Counted from the stretch's first letter, positions 1 through 7,641 are shown. The stretch: 54,848 nucleotides of DNA from a virus (IMGVR_UViG_3300036852_000068:1-54848); one strand, 5' to 3'. The notes: a model not told the origin generated them from the letters alone. A program made the numbers and translations.

Positions 1-459
1 GACCCCGCGCCACGAGTACGCTTTGGGGTTAAGAAGGCGTTCGTTCGCACGGCGACTGACCGCGACACAGGGACGTGGATGGTTAAGCGTCTTGTGGTTG
101 AGGCCCAGGTCGGCCCGGAAGGAATTGACGGCGAAGGGAAGTATGCGAACAAGGTGTTGTTCCCTGAGCTGATTCTGACTTTCAATAAGGCCGACTTCCC
201 CGATACTTATTCAAAGCCGTGGTGGGAAAAGGAAGCGCGGTTTCCAACAAGGCAATTCCTCAAAGCCATTGGTGAAGATATCAGTAACGTGCGCATCAAC
301 GATGAGTTTCTAACGTCGCTCATTGGGCGTGAATTCGTCGCCGACATCAAGCGTTCTGAGATTCGTCAGAAGGTTGATGGGAAGTACGTCGGCAGTGGTG
401 ATTACAAGAACGAATTAACTAACTTCCGGTCGGCTGATTCAGTGGCTGCGACTGCATAA
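1..459 (+). CDS. ssDNA-binding-like recombination protein, 3' part (wraps the contig ends)
   Basis: The frame is open from base 1 and continues the gene that starts at 54765. Joined across the ends, collapsing the shared 9-bp sequence, it gives about 177 residues. No family motif is certain. The acidic N-terminus, the strand-rich core and the position after a Sak4-like ATPase and before a RusA resolvase suggest a phage single-strand DNA-binding or annealing partner. An internal ATG at 79 exists but lacks a ribosome binding site and would remove conserved-looking sequence, so the wrap-around start is preferred. The continuity itself is seen in the sequence; the function is inferred from context. 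Confidence 0.6.
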   Translation, partial: DPAPRVRFGVKKAFVRTATDRDTGTWMVKRLVVEAQVGPEGIDGEGKYANKVLFPELILTFNKADFPDTYSKPWWEKEARFPTRQFLKAIGEDISNVRINDEFLTSLIGREFVADIKRSEIRQKVDGKYVGSGDYKNELTNFRSADSVAATA

Positions 460-475
460 GGAGGGGAGCGATTTG

Positions 476-865
476 ATGATGGCGGATGATGTAAATCAGG
501 TTACGTTTATGATTCCACTGATTCCGCCGTCAGTCAATTCGCTTTTCAATATCATCTACGCCCAGCGGCGCGTTGAAAAGAAGCCGGAAGTCAGAGCATT
601 CTGCTATCGAGCCAAGGAGTATGTCAAAGCAATTAAGTTATCTGAGAACTCGCTGGTGCGAATGGATGCTGTGTTTTCGTATCCCTTTCACCATAAAAAC
701 GGTCGCTTGCGAAAGTTCGACTCACAGAATCTTATTAAGGTCGTCGCCGATGTTGTTGCTGATAAATGCGGCTTTGATGATAGCCGGATTAAGCACGGTT
801 CATGGGCGTCGATTGATTCAGCGAGCGAGAGCGTGACCGTGACGCTAACGGAGTTGGAAGCATGA
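476..865 (+). CDS. rusA: RusA-type Holliday junction resolvase
   Basis: 129 residues, a usual RusA length. RusA dimers cut four-way junctions made during recombination or replication, using acidic residues that bind Mg. The N-terminal beta segment ends in IPPSVN, and the C-terminal half carries the family pattern FDSQNLIKVVADVV then FDDSRI, with D82, K88, D92 and D101/D102 as likely catalytic residues. A strong GGAGGGG lies about 10 bases before the ATG at 476. A TTG at 473 is also possible. It directly follows the SSB-like gene and belongs to the recombination module that begins near 52721. Confidence 0.9.
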   Translation: MMADDVNQVTFMIPLIPPSVNSLFNIIYAQRRVEKKPEVRAFCYRAKEYVKAIKLSENSLVRMDAVFSYPFHHKNGRLRKFDSQNLIKVVADVVADKCGFDDSRIKHGSWASIDSASESVTVTLTELEA

Positions 866-1077
866 GTAAATTCGCATTCGAGCGGGACAATGTCTTGACC
901 TTTGAAGAGCGTCAGGTAGCGGCCCGCAAATGCGTCAACATTCTGCGCGAAAGCGTTAACGCCATGACACAAAAAGAAGCCGACTTTGTTGACGACATGA
1001 CGGGCAAGGTCGAGGTCTACGGAGCGTCAGAGCGACAACTTGCTTGGTTGCGCGATCTGGTTGAGAAGTATGCATAA
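862..1077 (+). CDS. Small hypothetical protein of the recombination operon
   Basis: 71 residues, starting with an ATGA overlap on the stop of rusA, so it is translationally coupled to it. The protein is mostly helical, with a high share of charged residues and a central GKVEVYGASERQLAWLRDL segment that resembles small single-domain phage proteins. I do not recognise a family. It closes the leftmost transcription unit; the next 630 bases hold no convincing gene. Confidence 0.7.
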   Translation: MSKFAFERDNVLTFEERQVAARKCVNILRESVNAMTQKEADFVDDMTGKVEVYGASERQLAWLRDLVEKYA

Positions 1078-1709
1078 ATTATTATCAAGCCTCTCTTGTC
1101 TGCGTCAGATCGTCTACGTTGTTGTTGACACATGCGATTGAGCTTGATTGTTGAAAAGTTATGGCCGGTGGCTTGTCTGAAAGCTGAATTGGAGAGTTTT
1201 GCGTTCGGACATCCTGTTTAAAACGCAACACCGGCCACTTAGATGTTTGACAAGTTTGCGCGGTCATTGAGGGCGATAAAATCATTGTGGAAGTCCGGCA
1301 ACCGATGAACCTTGTTCACGCGGCAATACCCGATATATCAATGAAAGTAGTCGAGCGACCTGAGCCGCGCAATTCAAGTTTGCAGCCGTACTTGTGCTGG
1401 GAGGAGCCGTGGATAAGGGCGTTCGCGCCTCTCAGTCGCGGCGAAGCGCAAGAGCAGCAACGGAACGCGCCTGACACGATTCAGGACTCTTGTGGCGGCT
1501 GCAATTCACTTTCCCCTTTCAGCAAACCTTGGTGAGTGTATTCATGGTTGAAGGGGGGAGCAGGCGGGTTGGGATGGTTTTGATAGTTTTCGAGTCTCAG
1601 CCCGCTGGAATCGTGGGGAGGGAAGTTAGCGACGGGGGGCGTTGCTGGCTTCTCTCCTCAAAGAAGACTCTGAATAGTTAAATAACGCTTGAGAAGGAGA
1701 CTGAATCGA
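1078..1709 (+). other. Gene-poor 630-bp stretch
   Basis: No convincing gene. Open frames at 1287-1535 (plus), 1490-1681 (plus) and 1085-1285 (minus) lack ribosome binding sites and protein-like composition. A TTGACA occurs at 1247-1252, but no -10 box sits at a proper distance. A folded element at 1162-1237 is described separately. The segment separates the RusA unit from the clamp/methyltransferase unit, so it could hold an untranslated RNA, a promoter region or a replication origin. Confidence 0.5.
1162..1237. other. Three-way-junction-like inverted repeat, candidate structured RNA or origin element
   Basis: The 16-base right arm 1222-1237 (AACGCAA then CACCGGCCA) is fully complementary to two separated left segments, TGGCCGGTG at 1162-1170 and TTGCGTT at 1199-1205. 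The 28 bases between the left segments contain a small hairpin, GCTT 1171-1174 with AAGC 1181-1184, directly next to the outer stem. The result is an outer 9-bp stem, a short second stem and a 7-bp third stem stacked on the outer one. The strand cannot be decided because no GU pairs are used. Confidence 0.4.
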
Positions 1710-2081
1710 ATGCCTAAATCAAAATCAAATGGAACGAAGGAACGTGCTGCGGTAGGTCGGGAGAGACGAATCGCATTGGCGCTGAGGGCGGTGCTGGATG
1801 CAACGGCCGGAAACACTCTCAACGGCGAATTAGAAGCGGCGTGCAGCGACGCACTCGGTGTGCTCAATGAATTAGGATATCGAGAGCTTCAGGGAATACC
1901 CACGCGCGTTGCCCGCCTCAGCGAACAACTCCGCACCGCCGTCGAATCCGGCAACGGCAAGGAAATCGCTCGGCTGGGGTTAGAGCTGGATCGAGCTAAG
2001 GCCGGACTGCCACCGGCGAAGGTGAAGGGGGAGAAGGCGAAGGTGGCGGGAGAGTTCCTAAATGGACGCGGCAACGGATAA
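1710..2081 (+). CDS. Small basic hypothetical protein
   Basis: 123 residues from the ATG at 1710, chosen because GAGAAGGAG lies about 10 bases upstream; an in-frame TTG at 1689 lies before that signal. The N-terminus is Lys/Arg/Ser rich, the middle is helical (ALRAVLDATAG and LSEQLRTAVESG segments), and the tail ends in an alternating Lys/Gly/Ala stretch. It resembles small phage regulatory or DNA-associated proteins but no family is recognised. It overlaps the next gene by 20 bases. Confidence 0.6.
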   Translation: MPKSKSNGTKERAAVGRERRIALALRAVLDATAGNTLNGELEAACSDALGVLNELGYRELQGIPTRVARLSEQLRTAVESGNGKEIARLGLELDRAKAGLPPAKVKGEKAKVAGEFLNGRGNG

Positions 2082-2316
2082 GCGATGGGCGGCAAAGTGG
2101 GTTAGCAATAACCAATTAGACGGCAGGCACGAACACCTAATCCGCGATATGTATAACTGCAACGTCTTGCTATTTCATACACGCGCCGCCGCAAGAGCTT
2201 TCATTAAAGAGAAGTATGGCTACATTGCTACGCGAGAAGATTTGAAACAAGAGCCGCACGGGTGGCAAGTACCGAAAGCGGTTAAGATCGAGATTCTATT
2301 TACCGAGGTGAAGTAA
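2062..2316 (+). CDS. Hypothetical protein
   Basis: 84 residues, overlapping the end of the previous gene by 20 bases and ending 2 bases before the next start. It has an aromatic-rich alpha/beta-like composition with no cysteines paired for zinc binding and no signal peptide. No family recognised. The tight packing suggests it is co-transcribed with the clamp gene. Confidence 0.6.
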   Translation: MDAATDKRWAAKWVSNNQLDGRHEHLIRDMYNCNVLLFHTRAAARAFIKEKYGYIATREDLKQEPHGWQVPKAVKIEILFTEVK

Positions 2317-2318
2317 AA

Positions 2319-2576
2319 ATGGACGCATCGCAACTTAGAGAACTAGCAACCAACGCACTTACCGGCTACTGGCCTGCGCATCTTGGTCTGAAAACCGACG
2401 CTGAGCGGATTGAGTATTTGGCGCGGTGTATTGAGACAGCGGCAGACGAAATCCAGCAAGGCGATGAAGCCTTTGAGCAGGTGACTGAACTCGAAACAAA
2501 AACTGAGCGGCTACAGAATGAGATTGACGAGCAAGCCGCTGAAATCGAATCGCTGAAGGCTCGAAAGGAAGGCTGA
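2319..2576 (+). CDS. Coiled-coil small protein upstream of the clamp
   Basis: 85 residues. The C-terminal 45 residues, from about EQVTELETKTERLQNEIDEQ, form an unbroken heptad-like coiled coil, and the N-terminal part is a short helical domain (LRELATNAL, ERIEYLARCIETAADEI). Similar proteins are common in phage early operons. It overlaps the dnaN-like start (TGATG), which indicates coupled translation. Confidence 0.65.
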   Translation: MDASQLRELATNALTGYWPAHLGLKTDAERIEYLARCIETAADEIQQGDEAFEQVTELETKTERLQNEIDEQAAEIESLKARKEG

Positions 2577-3670
2577 TGTTCACTGCCACCTCTGCCAATC
2601 TCTCCCGCGCCCTCTCGCTGGTGCTGGCCAGCGCGGAGGTCAAGGGAACCATGCCAGTGCTGGCCTACGTTCTGTTCGAAGCAAAGGACGGCCTGCTCAA
2701 GCTCACTGCTACTGACATTGACTCAACTATTGAAACGCAAATTGAGACGGTAGAGTGCGGTGATGACTTCGCATGGTGCGTGCCGGGTAAGCCGCTTTAT
2801 GATCTAGTCCGCCTGCTCACCGCCGACGTAACCCTGCTGGAGTTCAAAGGCCGTATCGCCGTTAGGTCAGGCGACGCCCAGCACTTGCTCCCGATGCTGC
2901 CTGCTGAGCATTTCCCGGCCATAGAAGCCGCCCAAACGGTCATAGGCGACCTAGACGGCGTCTTGCTCTCTAAAATGCTTTCTACGGCCATGCTGGGCGC
3001 GGAAACCAACCCTAATGGGGTTGATTGGCAGAAGAATGTTGAGGTAATCGGTAAAGACGGTCAATTAACCATTACCGGGTGTTCATCTGCTCAGATTTCC
3101 AGTGTGGCGGCTAAGTTCAATGGCGAGGTTGAGGCGGTAATCCCACAGCGAGCGGCAACGATCCTTGCGGCCTTTGCTGCTGGTAATGAATCCGTTTCTA
3201 TTGCCTGTTCTAACAACCTACTGACCCTGCGATCTGAAACCGGCGCAGCACATTCGCGGTTATCAGCACTAAGGATGGCCGATTGGCGCATGTTGATTCA
3301 GTCCGACTATCAGCACTCTATTGAGCTTAATCCTGAAGCCGCCTTACCCGCCCTCCGTCGTGCTCTGCTAGCATCGGGCAGTGGTGCGGTCAATATCCGG
3401 TTAGGCAACGGGCAGATGGTTGTGACCGCAACTAACGCCGATGATGGCCGGGAGGGAACCGAAGTATCAACAGTCAACGCCCCTACGCTCAACGGCAGCA
3501 CCTATGATCTTCGCTTGCTGGCCGCCCAACTAATCGACTACCTGCGCCTCTGCGACTCCCCGATTCTCTGGCATATCAACGAAGGTAATAGTTCGCTATT
3601 ATTCACCTTGAAAGAGCCAAAGGACTTCGAGTGGCGGTATATTCAGACGACGTTGAGGTTGCAGGGGTGA
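2576..3670 (+). CDS. dnaN: DNA polymerase III beta subunit-like sliding clamp
   Basis: 364 residues, the normal clamp length. It begins with the MFTATSANLSRALSLV strand-helix typical of DnaN and shows the motif order of the first domain (TMPVLAYVLFEA, LTATDIDSTIE), a VPGKPLYDLVR-like region, and third-domain strands ending in LRLQG. The clamp is a dimeric ring that tethers polymerase to DNA. No polymerase gene is visible in the window, so the clamp may capture host polymerase III or serve as a platform for other phage proteins. The end overlaps the methyltransferase start by GTGA. Confidence 0.93.
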   Translation: MFTATSANLSRALSLVLASAEVKGTMPVLAYVLFEAKDGLLKLTATDIDSTIETQIETVECGDDFAWCVPGKPLYDLVRLLTADVTLLEFKGRIAVRSGDAQHLLPMLPAEHFPAIEAAQTVIGDLDGVLLSKMLSTAMLGAETNPNGVDWQKNVEVIGKDGQLTITGCSSAQISSVAAKFNGEVEAVIPQRAATILAAFAAGNESVSIACSNNLLTLRSETGAAHSRLSALRMADWRMLIQSDYQHSIELNPEAALPALRRALLASGSGAVNIRLGNGQMVVTATNADDGREGTEVSTVNAPTLNGSTYDLRLLAAQLIDYLRLCDSPILWHINEGNSSLLFTLKEPKDFEWRYIQTTLRLQG

Positions 3671-4404
3671 CGCCATATTACTCAGAAGCGGGGATTGAAA
3701 TCTGGCTGGGTGATTGCCGTGAAATATGGCCGACCTTGGGAGAGATCGATCTAGTCTGTACCGACCCGCCATTTGAAGCTGAGGCTCATACGCCAATGCG
3801 ACGAACCAACAGGAGTATTCAAACAAAAGAAAACGTCGCTATGCCGTTTGCGCCGATTACGGAAGAATTGCGTGGCTGGTTGACTAACATTCAATGTAAC
3901 TGGCTCTTAGCATTCTGCCAAGCCGAAGCCGTTAGTATTTACCAAGTGTCTCTGGGATTAAAATATCGTCGCCCTATGGTCTGGGTTAAGCCTGACTCAG
4001 CACCGCAATTCACCGGGGATCGTCCGGCGATGGGTTATGAGTCTATCGTCTGCGCGTGGATGGCAGAAGGTAAGAGTCGCTGGAACGGTGGCGGGCGGCG
4101 CGGGGTGTTCACGTACAGCGTCAATGGTTACGAACGATGGCATCCAACACAAAAACCGTTACCGCTGATGACGGAACTAATCTCACTGTTCAGCTTGGGC
4201 GGGGTGATATGCGACCCCTTCCTCGGTAGTGGTACCACTCTCCTCGCTGCCAAACAACTGCGCCGCAAGGCTGTAGGGATCGAAATTGAGGAACGTTATT
4301 GTGAAATCGCAGCTAAAAGATTAATGAATTGTCCTGAGCCGTTGGCATATGCGCCGATAGCGCAAGAGAAGGTTGAACCTGTTTCGCTGTTTGCTGCTGA
4401 GTGA
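3667..4404 (+). CDS. DNA methyltransferase (N4-cytosine/N6-adenine, beta-type order)
   Basis: 245 residues from the GTG at 3667, which overlaps the dnaN stop as GTGA. This start gives the typical MTPYYSEAG beginning of phage methyltransferases; an upstream in-frame GTG at 3631 would overlap the clamp by 40 bases. The catalytic DPPF lies near residues 33-36. The SAM-binding DPFLGSGTT follows near residue 190, after WHPTQKPL, so the catalytic motif precedes the SAM motif. The enzyme transfers methyl from SAM to an exocyclic amine of A or C. No restriction enzyme is adjacent, so protection from host restriction or gene regulation is the likely role. Confidence 0.9.
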   Translation: MTPYYSEAGIEIWLGDCREIWPTLGEIDLVCTDPPFEAEAHTPMRRTNRSIQTKENVAMPFAPITEELRGWLTNIQCNWLLAFCQAEAVSIYQVSLGLKYRRPMVWVKPDSAPQFTGDRPAMGYESIVCAWMAEGKSRWNGGGRRGVFTYSVNGYERWHPTQKPLPLMTELISLFSLGGVICDPFLGSGTTLLAAKQLRRKAVGIEIEERYCEIAAKRLMNCPEPLAYAPIAQEKVEPVSLFAAE

Positions 4405-4957
4405 TCACTGAATGGAACCTTACTACCAAGACGAGTCAATAACGATATTCAGCGCGAGTTGTCTTAATGCGCTTCCGTATCTTGCTGATTGCTCCGTTGA
4501 TTCAGTCGTTACCGATCCGCCTTACGAGTTGGGATTCATGGGTAAGTCTTGGGATCGCTCTGGCATCGCTTACAACGTCGAAGTCTGGAAAGAATGTTTG
4601 CGCGTCTTGAAGCCCGGTGGACATCTTCTCGCCTTCGGAGGATCGCGTACTTACCACCGATTAGCTTGCGCGATTGAAGATGCAGGGTTTGAGATTCGGG
4701 ATCAAATTCAATGGATTTACGGCTCAGGATTTCCCAAAAGTTTAGACGTTAGCAAGGCAATTGACGCGGCAGCGGGCGCAGAACGGGGAGTAATCGGACG
4801 AGCTAAGGGAGCGGCGTCAAGTCAGACGCATAGCCTCGGCGTGTTTGCCCCTTCTTATGACGCGACCGCTCCCGCAACCGAAGAAGCAAAGCAATGGAGC
4901 GGTTGGGGCACAGCATTGAAGCCAAGCCATGAGCCAATAATATGGGCTCGTAAACCC

Positions 4958-4986
4958 TTGACTCCTGTTCTTATTGAGAGTAAACT
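4958..4986 (+). promoter_or_regulatory. Promoter for the first HNH gene
   Basis: TTGACT at 4958-4963, a 17-bp spacer, then TAAACT at 4981-4986. A GGGAG ribosome binding site at 5012-5016 precedes the HNH start at 5023. The promoter lies at the left edge of the inserted segment, so the endonuclease appears to carry its own expression signal. Confidence 0.6.
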
Positions 4987-5022
4987 AGTAGCAGAAACCC
5001 AGCATTTAATCGGGAGCCTGCT

Positions 5023-5586
5023 ATGCCAATTACTATCAAGTGCGAACAGTGCGGAAGTGATTTTAGCGTCAAGCCCAAGCGTGTCAGGCGAGGCGTCCGC
5101 TTCTGCTCTACTGCTTGCCGCCGTGCTTCGTGGGCCATCGTTAGACGGGTGGTGCGAGCGGATGGCTACGTGCAGCTCACAGGAAACGGTCTCAACCTGC
5201 TTGAGCATCGCGTCGTCATGGAACGACATCTTGGACACGCTCTTGAATCGTGGGAGCAGGTTCACCACCGAAACCATAATCGGTCTGACAACCGCATTAA
5301 AAACCTTGAACTCTTATCTATCGGAGATCATGCCCGCGAGCATCATCCGGGACGCGTCCCTTCCTGTTGGCGAGTTGCTAAATGTAGAGGTTGCGGAAAG
5401 CAATTTGAGCGACGGGCCAAAGAGCTTGAGGCTCACCCAAGAGCATACTGCTCGCGTACTTGCTTCGTTACGTCAGGTGCTCACATCTGCCAACGGTGCG
5501 GAAGCCGGTTTCACGGCGGCGGCTCGCGTCGCAAATTCTGCTCTACGATCTGCTATCACACATCTCGAAGAAAGCCTGCCGCCTGA
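5023..5586 (+). CDS. HNH homing endonuclease nested in the methyltransferase
   Basis: 187 residues. An N-terminal zinc ribbon (CEQCGSDF ... FCSTAC) is followed by an HNH core with EHRVVMERHLGH, VHHRNHNRSDN and NLELL, where the two adjacent His and the Asn are the metal/catalytic residues. Two further Cys-rich ribbons (CRGCGKQF, CQRCGSRF) probably bind DNA. Such enzymes nick or cut an uninvaded allele and spread by repair. The gene lies entirely inside the 506-codon methyltransferase frame but in a different frame, with its own promoter and ribosome binding site. Confidence 0.88.
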   Translation: MPITIKCEQCGSDFSVKPKRVRRGVRFCSTACRRASWAIVRRVVRADGYVQLTGNGLNLLEHRVVMERHLGHALESWEQVHHRNHNRSDNRIKNLELLSIGDHAREHHPGRVPSCWRVAKCRGCGKQFERRAKELEAHPRAYCSRTCFVTSGAHICQRCGSRFHGGGSRRKFCSTICYHTSRRKPAA

Positions 5587-5918
5587 AACTCGCCCCGCAC
5601 ACGAGCCGATTGTGTTAGCTCGTAAGCCTCTTATCGGAACCGTCGCAGAGAACGTCTTACAGCACGGAACGGGCGGGTTGAATGTTGATGGATGCAGGAT
5701 CGAAACCGTTGACGTGTATTCGTATCCAAACGGCCCCGGCGGTAAATCACACCACTACAGCAGTGACAAACGCAGCGTTGAAGTTCGCCCTAATCCCGCC
5801 GAGAGCAATCCGTTAGGCCGCTGGCCCGCAAACGTGATTCTGTCCTATCCCGAAGATGAATACGAACTTTGCGCAAGTGTGACCGCAGAGCAAAAGAAAG
5901 AACTGTTTCAGTGGCTTT

Positions 5919-6548
5919 ATGAGAACGCCTAATTGCAAATGCTTGGTCTGTGATAAGCCGCTTTATCGCCGTCCGTATGAGTTGGCGAAAGTGAGGCATG
6001 TTGCGTGTATGACGCACAGAGCCGAAGCACAGAAGATTTCAGGTATCACCGAAGCGCAACGAGCGGGGCTATCACGCGGCAGGGTGAAGGGCGATAACCG
6101 CCGGACGGGTTGCAAGCAAAGCGAAGCGATGAAGCAAAAAGTTTCAGAAGCGAACCGAAAGTATTGGGCGTCACACCCTGACGAACTCGCCGCCAGAGGC
6201 GAGCAGATGCGCGGAGAGAATCACTACAAATGGAAAGGCGGCGCGACAAAACTCAACATCGCAATCCGCCAGATGAATGAAAACCGAAAATGGATGGACG
6301 CGGTGAAGGAAAGAGACGGCGGCAAATGCGTTCGCTGCGGTAGTGCCGATCAAGTGGAAAGCCATCACATTATCGAACTCGTGATGCTGATCGAACTTTA
6401 TGAAGTAAAGACGCGAGATGAAGCACGCGGCATCACGGCATTTTGGGATTTAGACAACGGCCAAACACTTTGCCAGCGATGCCACTACGCGCATCACGGG
6501 AGAACCTATCGTGAGGATCGAAGAGAAAACCTACAACTTGCTGCCTAG
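5919..6548 (+). CDS. HNH endonuclease with NUMOD3-like DNA-binding motif
   Basis: 209 residues. The N-terminal C..C motifs are followed by a NUMOD3-like helix repeat around KQKVSEANRKYWASHPDE, the KWKGG motif common in phage homing endonucleases, and a C-terminal HNH core (CVRCGSADQVESHHIIEL ... LCQRCHYAHHGR). The ATG lies 11 bases before the stop of the upstream methyltransferase segment, and no promoter is visible, so it is probably translated by coupling. It separates the second and third parts of the methyltransferase. Its end overlaps the next segment by 38 bases. Confidence 0.85.
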   Translation: MRTPNCKCLVCDKPLYRRPYELAKVRHVACMTHRAEAQKISGITEAQRAGLSRGRVKGDNRRTGCKQSEAMKQKVSEANRKYWASHPDELAARGEQMRGENHYKWKGGATKLNIAIRQMNENRKWMDAVKERDGGKCVRCGSADQVESHHIIELVMLIELYEVKTRDEARGITAFWDLDNGQTLCQRCHYAHHGRTYREDRRENLQLAA

Positions 6549-6805
6549 CCATCTGAAAGCCCTGTTTCGGAAGCTGCCGAACCATGGATCGGATGAAGTG
6601 CTGGCGGGGTTTCCTGAGACAGGGATAAGTGCAGGCGGCGGCATGAAAGACTTACAAAAGGGCAAGTTGTTTCAGGGCGAAACTAATCCCAATATCACCA
6701 ACACGTCGGGATTTGGCGATTTCGGTTCTGCAGCCCGTTTCTTCTTTTGCGCGAAAGCCTCTCAAGAAGAACGCAATGCAGGACTCAGTGGCGGCGTTCA
6801 ATTGC

Positions 6806-6834
6806 TTGACTGTGCTGCGCTAGTTTGCTACCCT
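6806..6834 (+). promoter_or_regulatory. Promoter for the third HNH gene
   Basis: TTGACT at 6806-6811, a 17-bp spacer, and an extended -10 TGCTACCCT ending at 6834. The HNH ATG follows 8 bases later, so the transcript should be essentially leaderless. The layout matches the promoter of the first HNH gene at 4958-4986. Confidence 0.55.
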
Positions 6835-6842
6835 TCCCGATC

Positions 6843-7283
6843 ATGGGTATTCGCGGCCCTCAATCAAAGGCTCCTGGAGGATACGGTAGCATTAGCAAAA
6901 AAGGCTACCGCCGAATCTATGATCCAAACGAGCGAAGGTTTCGTATGGAGCATGTGCTTGTGTGGGAGTCCTACAACGGACATATTCCACCCGGCTATCA
7001 AATCCATCATCGAAACGGAAACAAAATTGATAACGAAATTGGAAACTTGGAACTCCTCAGCCCAACCGCACACAAACGGCTGCATGGCGGCTGCGTTTGG
7101 CGTGACGGCCAATGGCGGAAACCTTGCAAGCTATGCGGAATTTCAAAGCCCATTAATGCGTCAAACTGGTATCTCAGCAAAGAAGGATGGCCGCTATATG
7201 GTCGATGCCGACCTTGCCACGTCAATAAAGTCGTGGCTGACAAGCGCGCCCGTAGGAGGCGGGCAAAGGATGGGAGTGCGTAA
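6843..7283 (+). CDS. HNH homing endonuclease nested in the methyltransferase (third)
   Basis: 146 residues from the ATG at 6843, preferred over a TTG at 6825 because the protein then opens with MGIRGPQSKAPGGYGSI, the usual start of this HNH group. Core: MEHVLVWESYNGHIPPG, IHHRNGNKIDN and NLELLSPTAHKRLH, with the HH pair and Asn of the active site. The C-terminus has a CKLCG ... CRPCH zinc ribbon. It lies wholly inside the middle methyltransferase frame and has its own promoter. Confidence 0.87.
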   Translation: MGIRGPQSKAPGGYGSISKKGYRRIYDPNERRFRMEHVLVWESYNGHIPPGYQIHHRNGNKIDNEIGNLELLSPTAHKRLHGGCVWRDGQWRKPCKLCGISKPINASNWYLSKEGWPLYGRCRPCHVNKVVADKRARRRRAKDGSA

Positions 7284-7299
7284 TTCCCATCCTACGTGA

Positions 7300-7569
7300 A
7301 CAGTCAAGCCTCTAGCCTTAATGCAATACCTAATCAAACTCATTACTCTACCAAACGGAATAGTGCTCGACCCGTTTGCCGGATCAGGCAGCACGCTTAT
7401 AGCAGCAAAGCAGTTAGGGTATAAAGCTATTGGGATTGAGAAAGAGGAAGAATATTGCGCTATCGCCCAGCATCGGCTGCTAAATCTTCCTGAGCCACTA
7501 ACCTACGATGAGCCGATTAAGCCTGCTAAGCCAGCGCGGATAGTTGAGCAACCGGAGTCGCTATTTTGA
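7300..7569 (+). pseudogene. DNA methyltransferase, C-terminal segment with the SAM motif
   Basis: The frame resumes directly after the stop at 7297-7299 with TVKPLALMQYLIKLITLPNG, then DPFAGSGST, the SAM-binding motif, and GIEKEEEYCAIAQHRL. It is in the same frame as the middle segment. An ATG at 7321 exists but has no ribosome binding site. Alone it cannot be catalytic. It is the missing C-terminus of the gene starting at 4412. Confidence 0.75.
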
Positions 7570-7641
7570 TTACAATCAAAGCCCAATTCTTTTCCGTCAA
7601 CGGCTACCGGCCGCTCGCGCGTATGAAAGGATACAACACCT

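Larger units (their letters stand above)
4922..5632 (+). repeat. Imperfect 39-bp direct repeats flanking the first HNH insertion
   Basis: Copies at 4922-4960 and 5594-5632 encode SHEPIIWARKPL and AHEPIVLARKPL in the same frame. They are 672 bases apart, exactly 224 codons. Deleting one copy with the DNA between would restore an ordinary methyltransferase reading through ARKPLIGTVAEN. The copies match at only about 24 of 39 bases, so they are not a recent target-site duplication. Confidence 0.7.
4412..5932 (+). pseudogene. DNA methyltransferase, N-terminal segment with an in-frame insertion
   Basis: 506-codon frame. Residues 1-183 form a normal methyltransferase N-terminus with DPPY at 35-38 and RVLKPGGHLLAFGG. 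The family sequence resumes at about residue 395 (HEPIVLARKPLIGTVAENVL). Between them lie about 210 codons that look unlike the family and host an HNH gene in another frame. The 13-codon peptide before the insertion (residues 171-183) is repeated in diverged form at 395-407. The frame ends at 5932, before the SAM-binding motif, which now lies at 7354-7390. The product therefore lacks an essential part unless fragments are joined. It could be dead, spliced, or a split enzyme. Confidence 0.75.
6511..7299 (+). pseudogene. DNA methyltransferase, middle segment
   Basis: The first 90 codons are methyltransferase sequence: SDEVLAGFPET, then GSAARFFFCAKASQEERNAG, a hallmark stretch that normally lies shortly before HPTVKPLALM. 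The frame then runs through the third HNH insertion and stops at 7297-7299, immediately after codons for HPT. A GTG at 6511 with GGGAG nine bases upstream could start it. The frame is shifted relative to the upstream segment but matches the downstream one. Confidence 0.65.

Noticed and set aside
1287-1681. Two open frames on the plus strand in the gene-poor stretch
   Set aside because: No ribosome binding site at their starts, no protein-like pattern, and mutually overlapping frames. A TAAAAT at 1277-1282 lacks a -35 at a proper distance.
4855-5277. Minus-strand open frame of 140 codons
   Set aside because: Antisense to the methyltransferase and HNH genes, with no ribosome binding site and no family-like sequence.
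5023-5586. Interpretation as an intein or a simple group I intron
   Set aside because: No intein splice-site blocks are visible at the borders, and the HNH gene fills nearly all of the insertion, leaving no room for a full ribozyme core. A short or trans-acting form cannot be excluded.
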